The position numbers and the translations under genes are program-made. This document shows, one piece after another, positions 15,859-23,730 of a stretch of DNA of 64,000 nt. The DNA is from a bacterium (GTDB lineage Bacteria > Armatimonadota > Fimbriimonadia > Fimbriimonadales > Fimbriimonadaceae). The notes under the pieces were generated by a model. It searched no databases. It was not told where the DNA came from and worked only from the letters and a program-made list of their open reading frames with translations. Within the stretch, counting starts at the first letter, position 1, and each line of letters starts with the position of its first letter. The stretch is taken from NCBI GenBank assembly GCA_027485645.1, contig JAIXQR010000002.1:310001-374000 (forward strand), read 5' to 3'.

Positions 15859-17346
15859 TTAGTTCGCTCGAAGCGAAGGAAGGTCGATCGTGACCTGGTC
15901 AGCTTGGTTGTACGCCTTGCCGTCCTTGTCTAGGTAGTTCGCCGTCTTGATGACAGGAACCTTCTCGCGCCAGTCTCCACGTCGAAGGAGCTGATCCTTC
16001 GAAATCTTAACCGAGGTGAACATAACGCGCTGTCCTTCTCGCACTTGCGTGTTCAAGAAGTTCTTGTCGGTGAAGCCTTCGCCGTTCCAAGAGAACTTGT
16101 CCTGAATGTGCGGAGGTGCCGAACGAGGGTTGTAGTAGAAATCGATCACGTAATCCTTCGAAGTGAAGGGGTACATGGTCGGGTCCTTACTCATGTCGAC
16201 CTTCTTGTTGAAGCGCTGGTTTCGAACAAACAACTGCTCCTGCATAAAAGTCTTGTCACGAGGTGGATCGAGGTTGACGTCGTTCGAGAAGTCCCATTCC
16301 ATGCCGGCTGGCTTGGCGTTCGGGAAATCTGCATCACGAAGGACGGCCCGAATTCGGGTTCCAACGGGAAGAACGTTCCAGGTTCCTTCGAAGCGGAGAA
16401 CACGAGCTTCGGTCACCGTCACCTTCGCACTGAAGCCAGTGTCGAAAGGCGGATTGACATCGTAACCCGTCAGAGGTCGACCGTCTTTTCCAGCAAACCA
16501 TCCACGCTGGACCATTCGGACCAGGGTCGTATCAAGCTTGTTTTCCAAAGTGTCGCGGTTCTGCTTGTTTCCAAACGCCGCATCTTCTTTGGCCTTCTTG
16601 CCGGCTGCTTCGTAAAGCTTGAACAAGGTGTCGAGCGACTTATCAACCTTGCCATCTCGCTCGTAGGCGTTGGTGATCAGGTTTCGGCGGGCCGGAAGCA
16701 TGTCCGGGCGTTCTTGCGCCAATTCAAACCACCGGACGGCATTGCTATAGTCGTCGTCGATCTTGTGGTACCACATCCAACCCGTTTCGAAGAACATTTC
16801 GTAGGTGAGAGGGTTGTTTCGAGCCCCTTCCTTACCGAGTGCTAGAGCCGAAGGAATGTACCGTCGGTCCGAGCGCTGCTCTTCGTCCGTGAAGTTGTAG
16901 CCAATGTGCCACATGCCCGTGGCGTAAACGTCAATCTGCTTCGGGTCCAAGACGGTGACCAGCCGAATGATCGGCAAAATCGCGTCGTAGTTGCCGCTGT
17001 CAAAGAAGGAGTCCGCACGAACCCAGAGGATTCCCGCGATCATTTCTCGGAAGCCGGCCAGAGCAAACAGAAGCTGGTCAGGCGACAGACCCTGAGTCTG
17101 TACGGAGCCCTGGTTGAAGTCTCGCTGCCAGGAAGAGGAAATGCCTTGGAATGCGGGTGCCGCAACTCCTGCTTTCAGCTTCTTGACAGTGCGAGTGTTT
17201 CCGTTCTTCAGGGTCTCGGTGACGGACTCGTACTGCTTTCCGGTCGGCTGAGTGCCGATACCGTTTTGCAGTACGAAGATTCCCGCGGCGCAGCCCAGGA
17301 TCGTTAGCAAAAGCGGCGATCGGTTGATTCCGGAGGTCATCGACAT
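15859..17346 (-). CDS. hypothetical protein, ABC-exporter-associated
   Basis: 495 aa, N-terminal TM segment, TPR-like middle; directly downstream of the ABC genes. Confidence 0.7.
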   Translation of the reverse strand: MSMTSGINRSPLLLTILGCAAGIFVLQNGIGTQPTGKQYESVTETLKNGNTRTVKKLKAGVAAPAFQGISSSWQRDFNQGSVQTQGLSPDQLLFALAGFREMIAGILWVRADSFFDSGNYDAILPIIRLVTVLDPKQIDVYATGMWHIGYNFTDEEQRSDRRYIPSALALGKEGARNNPLTYEMFFETGWMWYHKIDDDYSNAVRWFELAQERPDMLPARRNLITNAYERDGKVDKSLDTLFKLYEAAGKKAKEDAAFGNKQNRDTLENKLDTTLVRMVQRGWFAGKDGRPLTGYDVNPPFDTGFSAKVTVTEARVLRFEGTWNVLPVGTRIRAVLRDADFPNAKPAGMEWDFSNDVNLDPPRDKTFMQEQLFVRNQRFNKKVDMSKDPTMYPFTSKDYVIDFYYNPRSAPPHIQDKFSWNGEGFTDKNFLNTQVREGQRVMFTSVKISKDQLLRRGDWREKVPVIKTANYLDKDGKAYNQADQVTIDLPSLRAN

Positions 17347-17360
17347 TAGATCAAGCCTCC

Positions 17361-18149
17361 TTAAACTTCACGTCGGTCAAAGACGATGGTTCCCGCTACT
17401 AGCAGACCAGCGATGTACAGCACGCCGTAGATCGTGACCTGAAGGTAGTAAGAACTCTCGTTCTGAATCTGCTGACCCGGGTTGATGATTGGGTTCTGGA
17501 TGTTGTAGTTCGCAAAGTTCGGCAAGATGGTGTTAACCAACTGCGCAAAGATCTTTGCCGCCTGTGGCGTGCCCTGGCTTTCCTGCAACGTTTGGAAGAA
17601 CGGAGCGAAGAGCGAACCGAGCAGATACAAACCGCCAGACAAAAAGAAGTTGACGAGTGGCGAAACGAACGTCGAGAAGAAGATCGCGACGGCAGCCAAA
17701 AGGCTCATCTGAACGAAGTACATCACCGGAGCTTTGATCAGGTCAGGAATCGCCGAAGCGTCTCGCTGCTGAAGCCAGAAGGTGAAGACGAGAACAGACG
17801 TCATCAACGTCATCATCATCAAGAGCGCAGCAACGGCACCGAAGTACTTTCCGACCAAAAACTGCCAGCGTTGGACCGGCTTGGAAAGGATCGTGTAGAT
17901 CGTTCTTCGCTCAATCTCGTTCGGAATCATGTAGACCGTAAGCACGATCGCGATGACCGCACTCGTCAGCTGGATGATTCCGAGCATCATGCCTCGAAGA
18001 ACCGTCGTCTCAGATCGAGCCGACAACATTCCGAGGCCTGGAGCAACAACGAGGAAGAGAACTCCGATCAAAAGAATGATCAGGAGGACCTTTCGGCGAA
18101 TAGCTTCGCCCACGGTTGTGGCGGCAATGGAAGCGATGGGTCTAAACAC
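17361..18149 (-). CDS. ABC-2 type transporter permease
   Basis: FRPIASIAATTVGEAIRRKVLLIILLIGVLFL…YMIPNEIERRTIYTILSKPVQRWQFLVGKYFG; GTG start overlaps the ATPase stop. Confidence 0.85.
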   Translation of the reverse strand: MFRPIASIAATTVGEAIRRKVLLIILLIGVLFLVVAPGLGMLSARSETTVLRGMMLGIIQLTSAVIAIVLTVYMIPNEIERRTIYTILSKPVQRWQFLVGKYFGAVAALLMMMTLMTSVLVFTFWLQQRDASAIPDLIKAPVMYFVQMSLLAAVAIFFSTFVSPLVNFFLSGGLYLLGSLFAPFFQTLQESQGTPQAAKIFAQLVNTILPNFANYNIQNPIINPGQQIQNESSYYLQVTIYGVLYIAGLLVAGTIVFDRREV

Positions 18150-19111
18150 TAGTTGGCTCCTTCTACCGTGATGGTTTTCTTTGCGGCCTGTGCCGGCGCG
18201 TCGGTGACCGTCTGGATGAACAGGTCTTCCAGTCGCTTTCGGCGAGGCACGATGCTGACGATTCGACCGGAATTGGATCGAACGGCATCGATGAGCGAAT
18301 TGATATCTTCTTCTTCCGTGGTGTCGAGCAATACTCCACCGGCAATGGTTCGAACGTGGGAATCTTGCATTCCCTTGTCCTTCAGCCACTGTTCGGTCAC
18401 GCCTTCGAAGGTGACTTCAACGCGACCGCCTCGCAGCAGGTCGGTGAGCTTTCCTTGTCGAGCAATGACACCCTTGTTGATAATCGCAACTCGGTCGCAA
18501 ATCAATTCAACTTCGCTCAACTCGTGAGAAGAAATGAAGACAGTTCTGCCTTCTTCTCGGAACGAGAGGATGAGGTCGCGGATTTCGCGGTGAGCGATCG
18601 GGTCCAAACCACCCGTTGGTTCATCCAAAAACATGAGCTTCGGATCGTTCAACAAAGCCTGGGCCAATCCAACTCGCTGCTGCATACCCTTCGAGTACTG
18701 CGAGATGGTCTTGCTCATGTCTCGGTGAAGGTTGACCTTCTCCAAGAGCCGAACAAACAGGGCCTGGTCGTTGATGCCGAAGAGCGATGCATAGAACTTG
18801 AGCAGTTCCAATCCGGTCATGTGCTCGTAGTAATACGGGCGTTCCGGAACGTAACTGATCAGTCGGTGCACCGACATGTCCCCAATCTCCTTACCGAGAA
18901 CGTAGCCTTCGCCCGCGTCTGGGTAAATGATGCTGAGGAGCATCTTGATGGTTGTGGTCTTACCAGCGCCGTTCGGGCCGAGAAATCCGAAGATTTCGCC
19001 TTCTTCGACGTGGAGGTCGAGCGAGTCGACAACGTTGATTTTTCCGTGGATACGGGACTTATAAGTCTTTGTGAGCTGCTTGGTCTCGATGGCGGCGGCC
19101 AAAGGTCGCAC
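18149..19111 (-). CDS. ABC transporter ATP-binding protein
   Basis: Walker A GPNGAGKTTTIK, signature YSKGMQQRVGLAQAL, Walker B LMFLDEPTGGLDP. Confidence 0.95.
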   Translation of the reverse strand: MRPLAAAIETKQLTKTYKSRIHGKINVVDSLDLHVEEGEIFGFLGPNGAGKTTTIKMLLSIIYPDAGEGYVLGKEIGDMSVHRLISYVPERPYYYEHMTGLELLKFYASLFGINDQALFVRLLEKVNLHRDMSKTISQYSKGMQQRVGLAQALLNDPKLMFLDEPTGGLDPIAHREIRDLILSFREEGRTVFISSHELSEVELICDRVAIINKGVIARQGKLTDLLRGGRVEVTFEGVTEQWLKDKGMQDSHVRTIAGGVLLDTTEEEDINSLIDAVRSNSGRIVSIVPRRKRLEDLFIQTVTDAPAQAAKKTITVEGAN

Positions 19112-19234
19112 CCCCTATTAGTGCTTCGGCATTATACCTACCGGTGCTTCAACCCAAGTCCTTCAGGATGAGTTCCTGAGTTTTGAGAAATCGAGCGAAC
19201 TTTAACGTTCCGTGCAAAAAACCGCAGTTTTGCC

Positions 19235-19263
19235 TTGGAAGATTTGACTTCCTTCGCTATACT
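19235..19263 (+). promoter_or_regulatory. sigma70-like promoter for a small RNA
   Basis: TTGGAA (19235-19240), 17-nt spacer, TATACT (19258-19263). Confidence 0.5.
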
Positions 19264-19269
19264 TTCCAG

Positions 19270-19374
19270 TACAGCCAAGGGACTGAGGCGACTCCGCTAA
19301 TGGAAGGCGTCCGGTCTTGGTGGAAGCCTAGCGGGGTCATCATTTGCTCTCCTTTCGAGGACCCCGCATTTTTT
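19270..19374 (+). ncRNA. candidate small RNA/attenuator-like transcript, unknown family
   Basis: Follows a promoter; contains nested stems, an alternative pairing with the terminator arm, and ends in a terminator. Confidence 0.5.
19331..19374 (+). terminator. intrinsic terminator of the candidate small RNA
   Basis: GCGGGGTC (19331-19338) … GACCCCGC (19360-19367) then ATTTTTT. Confidence 0.75.
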
Positions 19375-19392
19375 CGAAAGAGTTACTGTTGA

Positions 19393-19989
19393 CTACGCTG
19401 ACTTTGCGAGCTCAATGAATGTTCGCATCTTTTCTAGATTTTTTATTCCAGGTGCGGATTCAATCCCCGAGCTAACGTCCACCGCGTACGGGCGCACTCG
19501 CCGAATCGCATCTTGAATGTTGTCTGGCGTTAGGCCGCCCGCCAAAATCACGGGTCTTTGTGAACGCTGAACAATCTCCGCGGCCACATCCCAGTCCACC
19601 GCGTGCCCCGTGCCCCCGTAGGCGTCCGGTCGATAGGCGTCCAGAAGAATCGCAGCGGCGTTGATCGTTTGGTCCGTGTGGTCCTGCGCCGTTTGCCCCT
19701 TAAGCAGTCGAATGACCCGAATCCGTTTTGTGGCTGGTTCCGGGAAAAGTTCCCAGTCCACTCCCTGCACGAAGTCGAAATACGTCTTGCCCGGGACTCG
19801 GTTGACATTGCCAAACACCGCCACCTTGAGGACAAATGGATCCAAATCGGCAACCCACTTCGGCTCGTCGTCGCCAATAAATCTGGGGCTGCCGGGCTCA
19901 TGAACGAACCCAAGCGCGTCCGCACCGAAGTTCGCCGCAGCGCGGGCGTCCTCTAGCCGGGTTAATCCACATATCTTGACTTTGGTCAT
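19393..19989 (-). CDS. trpF: phosphoribosylanthranilate isomerase
   Basis: KICGLTRLEDARAAANFGADALGFVHEPGSPRFI; PVILAGGLTPDNIQDAIRRVRPYAVDVSSGIESAPGIK. Confidence 0.93.
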   Translation of the reverse strand: MTKVKICGLTRLEDARAAANFGADALGFVHEPGSPRFIGDDEPKWVADLDPFVLKVAVFGNVNRVPGKTYFDFVQGVDWELFPEPATKRIRVIRLLKGQTAQDHTDQTINAAAILLDAYRPDAYGGTGHAVDWDVAAEIVQRSQRPVILAGGLTPDNIQDAIRRVRPYAVDVSSGIESAPGIKNLEKMRTFIELAKSA

Positions 19990-20765
19990 CGTCCCAGCAC
20001 CTCGCTCACCTTGCCCGCAATGTCGTCCGCGCGAGTGAAGGTTGTGCCGATCAGGACGGCTTTGGCGCCTGCGGCTTCCATTCGCACGAGATCGGCGTGC
20101 GTTTCGAGGGCGCTCTCGCTGACCGCGGTCGCGTACGGCGTGATCATCGGCAACAGCGACTCGCTGTTCGAGAGATCGGTTATAAAGGTCGAGAGGTCGC
20201 GATTGTTGACGCCGATCAAACTTGCTCCCGAGGCTAAGGCACTCTCGACTTCCGCTTCGTTGTGGACCTCAACGAGCGCGTCCATGCCCATCGATTCGGC
20301 CAGCACTCGTAGCTCTCGCATCTCCTCCGTGCTTAAACTGGCGGCGATCAGCAACACCGCATCCGCATGCCAAGCTCGCGCCTGAAAGATTTGGTAAGGA
20401 TCGTACAGGAAGTCTTTGCGCAAGCAGGGAAGGCTCACCGCCGATCTTGCTGCGGTCAGGAACTCCGGAGCACCGTGGAAGTACGGCGAATCGGTGAGGA
20501 CCGACAAACACTGCGCGCCGGAGGCCTCGTAAATCTTCGCGATCTCAACGGGGTCAAAGTCGGCTCGGATGACTCCTTGCGATGGACTAGCTTTCTTGAT
20601 CTCCGCGATCAAAGCGAGTCCATCGAAGTTTTGTAGCGCTGCCTGGAAGCCCCGGGTCGGTGGGGCCGACTGGGCTTGGGCTTCCAGCGACGCTAGTGAA
20701 ACCTCTGCCTGGGCCGCTTCGACCTCTAGGCGTTTCGTAGCAAAAATCTTCTCGAGTACTGACAT
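19986..20765 (-). CDS. trpC: indole-3-glycerol phosphate synthase
   Basis: LIAEIKKASPSQGVIRADFDPVEIAKIYEASGAQCLSVLTD; PCLRKDFLYDPYQI; IGVNNRDLSTF. Confidence 0.95.
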   Translation of the reverse strand: MSVLEKIFATKRLEVEAAQAEVSLASLEAQAQSAPPTRGFQAALQNFDGLALIAEIKKASPSQGVIRADFDPVEIAKIYEASGAQCLSVLTDSPYFHGAPEFLTAARSAVSLPCLRKDFLYDPYQIFQARAWHADAVLLIAASLSTEEMRELRVLAESMGMDALVEVHNEAEVESALASGASLIGVNNRDLSTFITDLSNSESLLPMITPYATAVSESALETHADLVRMEAAGAKAVLIGTTFTRADDIAGKVSEVLGR

Positions 20766-20767
20766 AC

Positions 20768-21778
20768 CTACTGTGCATCCGCCCGTTGCAGCGCACGAAG
20801 CTTTTCTAGTGCCGCTCCGGTCGCGATGGCGGCCTTGGCCCGTTCCGCGCCTTCGGGCAAGGTTTCCGCAACCCCACCGAGCCAGAGGGCAGCCGCCACG
20901 TTTGGCAAAATCGCCTTTGCGCGGAGCGAGTTCACATCCGAAACCGCCTCCGTCAACATCACTGCGCTTTCTGCCGCCGTCTCGCCCGGAGTCAACGCCT
21001 TCGGATCGACCGACTCAAGACCAAAATCGTGCGGGGTCAGGGTGCCGGTGGAGACCTTGCCGTCCCAAAGCTTTACGTATTCCGTTGGTGCGACCGGAGA
21101 TATTTCGTCGAGATCGTCGAGTCCGTGGACCAGGAGCGCACGCTCTGCCCCCAGTGCCCGAAGCGCTTCTCCCATGCTTCGCATCAGCCCGGCATCATAA
21201 ACGCCGATGAGCTGCCGCTGGGCGCCGGCAGGGTTCGCGAGCGGTCCAAGCTGGTTAAAGACGGTCCGGATTCCAAGATCTCGCCGCGCTTGGCCAACCA
21301 CGCGCATCGCGGAATGATGTGCCGGCGCGAACAAGAAGACCAAGTTAAAGTCGGTCAGTTTTCGGAGGAGCTCGTTGCTTTCGCCTCCCAACTGGATCCC
21401 GAGGGCTTCCAAAACATCGGCCATGCCGCACTTGCTCGTGACGGCTCGGTTGCCGTGCTTCGCAATTCGCGCACCCGCGGCGGCAGCCACGATCGCGGCG
21501 GCGGTGGACATATTAAACGATGGCGACCCACCCCCGGTGCCGCAGGTGTCAACCAGATCCGTGAAAGGATGCTGAAGCTGCACTGCCTTGTTTCGGAGCA
21601 CGGTGGTGAAGGCGGCAAGCTCCTGAGTGGTGCAACCTTTGACTCTGAGAGCGAGAAGCGCGCCACCAATTTGAGCATCCGGCGCGCCTCCGCCAAGTAA
21701 ATGCTCCATCAGGGCGGTCGCACCCTCGGGTGAAAGATCCTTTCGCTCTAGGACCGGCTGGATGAGTTCAGCGAACAC
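20768..21778 (-). CDS. trpD: anthranilate phosphoribosyltransferase
   Basis: LVDTCGTGGGSPSFNMSTAAAIVAAAAGARIAKHGNRAVTSKCGMADVLEALG. Confidence 0.95.
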   Translation of the reverse strand: MFAELIQPVLERKDLSPEGATALMEHLLGGGAPDAQIGGALLALRVKGCTTQELAAFTTVLRNKAVQLQHPFTDLVDTCGTGGGSPSFNMSTAAAIVAAAAGARIAKHGNRAVTSKCGMADVLEALGIQLGGESNELLRKLTDFNLVFLFAPAHHSAMRVVGQARRDLGIRTVFNQLGPLANPAGAQRQLIGVYDAGLMRSMGEALRALGAERALLVHGLDDLDEISPVAPTEYVKLWDGKVSTGTLTPHDFGLESVDPKALTPGETAAESAVMLTEAVSDVNSLRAKAILPNVAAALWLGGVAETLPEGAERAKAAIATGAALEKLRALQRADAQ

Positions 21779-21951
21779 GCCGCTAGGTTACTCGGGAGAG
21801 TCAGATCTGTTTTGTGAGCAGCCTTTGGCACTGCCGTACTCGGATCGAAGTGCAAATCCGGACTGCCTTGGCGTGAAAGAACCGCCGAACCTGTCCGAGA
21901 GGTCAAACCCGCACATTTACTTGGTTGACGAAACTCCGAATTCTCTGGAAT

Positions 21952-21973
21952 ATAGTAAACACTTGTCTACTAT
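21952..21973. promoter_or_regulatory. 22-nt near-perfect palindrome, probable operator
   Basis: ATAGTAAACA-CT-TGTCTACTAT (9/10 arm match), 12 bp upstream of the ATG at 21985 and next to a TTGACG element. Confidence 0.6.
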
Positions 21974-21984
21974 TCGGAAAGAAA

Positions 21985-22401
21985 ATGAACCAAGAAGATC
22001 TCAAATTTGTTGCCGAAGCCCTCATGGCTTTGTGCGAGGGCGAAAGCAAGAGTCGTCCCCTCGACGAAAAGACCCTTGACCGCAAACTCAAGGAGAGTCG
22101 CATGCGTGACCCAGTGTGGGCGCTGGCCCAACTTAAGGCACCAGGCGACCACTTGTTCGAATCTGAATGTCGAGAGATTGTAAAGAAGGCAGCGCTGACC
22201 GATCGGCAAGAAGCCGTACTCTCGCTACGGGTTGCTGGAATCCCGTTCGAAGAGATCGGAAACCGGTTCGGTGGTACCAAACAAGGAGCCCGCGTCGTTT
22301 TTATTCAAGCATTGAAGAAAATAACGCGTTCGTGCCGCGTCTATCCATACAGGGGGCTGTCCGAGGTGTACCGATGGGAGACTCGACGGGGTCGAGCTTA
22401 A
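21985..22401 (+). CDS. HTH protein resembling sigma-factor region 4
   Basis: LTDRQEAVLSLRVAGIPFEEIGNRFGGTKQGARVVFIQALKKI; start refined from 21925. Confidence 0.6.
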   Translation: MNQEDLKFVAEALMALCEGESKSRPLDEKTLDRKLKESRMRDPVWALAQLKAPGDHLFESECREIVKKAALTDRQEAVLSLRVAGIPFEEIGNRFGGTKQGARVVFIQALKKITRSCRVYPYRGLSEVYRWETRRGRA

Positions 22402-22446
22402 CGCTTTCGGTAGACTCGGCGCACCCCTAGGGGTAGGGAGTTCCGA

Positions 22447-23730
22447 ATGGTTTCTTGTACAAATTGCGCGACGCTCAACACGCTAGACAGCGCGTTTTGC
22501 CGTAAGTGTGGGGCCGCTGTGTCAACCATCGAGGTCGAAGAAGCGCAGGCAAAGCTCGATCGACTTGCTTCCGAAGGCGCAAAGGCGCTTTCGGAAGCCC
22601 GGTATGCCGATGCCGTTATGAGCGCGGAAACCTGCCTTGAAGCCAACCCCACCATGCTTTCCGCCCTCACGTTGCTCAGCGATGCGCGGGCTCGACAAGG
22701 GGATATCGCCGGAGCTCTCGACGTTGCTGACCGGATTGTTGACCTCAATCCTGATTCAGAACTCGATCGAATCAAGCGAAACAAACTCCGAACGCAACTG
22801 CAGGAATCGATCCGAGTTCCAGAAAGCGGGAATCGTGGACTGGCCATAACCGCAGCAATTGCGGCGGTTGTTTTTGTGAGCACGGTCGGCGTCCTCGGAG
22901 CAAAGTGGGCGCTTGGAAACGGAACCGTTGCAGCGAAGGACAAGCCAGAAATCACTTCCGGCATCGACAATCCAGTCGTAACTACCGCGAACCCGCCAAA
23001 CGGAAATCAACAAACCGCGGGAGGTCAAGTTCAGCAGAATGCCCAACCAACGAACGCGGCCAAACCCGGCGAAGTTGGCGCGGTAACCAATCAGACGAAT
23101 TCTGAACCGCGAGATGCCACGACCCCATTGCGCGATCCGGGAACTCGAGGTAGCCGAATGCCCAACATCCCGCTTCCCACATTCCAGGGAGGCAGCCTTC
23201 CTTCGGCCAACGATAACATTTCGGTAGAGCCCGTCCGGCCCCCGGGACCTACATTTACGAGCAACAACACCGGTCGCCCGAAACCTGGCGAAGATCCCGA
23301 CCCGACCACCACAACCGCACCAACTACGACTGACGACCGAAATGCCCCACCCGCCGAACCAGATCCCGGCGAGATCGAAATCAAGATTCGAGACGGTGGT
23401 GCCAAAACCCAAGGCGGCGGAACCCGAACTGATGGCGGGGCGCAGGCGATGATGAACACCGCTCGCCAACAGCAACTCACCAATAATTCCACCGGCGCCG
23501 CCGGTAGTTATGAGAAAGCCCTTCAAGCTGGCGCTGATCCCGTGTTCACGAACCAGCGACTCGGCCTCACCTACGCTCGGGCCGGAAAGAAGGAGCAAGC
23601 AATCGATGCCTACCAGAAGGCGATCTCTGCTGGAGAGGCCGCGCTTGCATCCGGAAAGGGCGATAAGTCTCGCATTCAGAAGGCCGTTGATGTCTGCCGC
23701 CAGGCGCTGAAAGTGTTGCAGGGTGGTTAA
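22447..23730 (+). CDS. zinc-ribbon / TM / TPR protein
   Basis: CTNCATLNTLDSAFCRKCGAAV zinc ribbon, TPR segments, TM GLAITAAIAAVVFVSTVGVLGA, Pro/Thr-rich linker, C-terminal TPR. Confidence 0.7.
   Translation: MVSCTNCATLNTLDSAFCRKCGAAVSTIEVEEAQAKLDRLASEGAKALSEARYADAVMSAETCLEANPTMLSALTLLSDARARQGDIAGALDVADRIVDLNPDSELDRIKRNKLRTQLQESIRVPESGNRGLAITAAIAAVVFVSTVGVLGAKWALGNGTVAAKDKPEITSGIDNPVVTTANPPNGNQQTAGGQVQQNAQPTNAAKPGEVGAVTNQTNSEPRDATTPLRDPGTRGSRMPNIPLPTFQGGSLPSANDNISVEPVRPPGPTFTSNNTGRPKPGEDPDPTTTTAPTTTDDRNAPPAEPDPGEIEIKIRDGGAKTQGGGTRTDGGAQAMMNTARQQQLTNNSTGAAGSYEKALQAGADPVFTNQRLGLTYARAGKKEQAIDAYQKAISAGEAALASGKGDKSRIQKAVDVCRQALKVLQGG

Noticed and set aside
17592-18152. 186-aa highly charged + strand ORF antisense to the ABC permease
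   Set aside because: Repetitive Glu/Arg/Asp composition with no domain; permease supported on the minus strand
19270-19374. T-box riboswitch or SRP RNA as identity of the trp-adjacent RNA
   Set aside because: No AGGGTGGNACCGCG T-box sequence and no GGAAGNAGC SRP core were found
19183-19392. 69-aa + strand ORF as a normal protein gene
   Set aside because: Reads through the promoter and terminator of the candidate RNA; only its internal mini-ORF with tandem Trp codons is considered interesting
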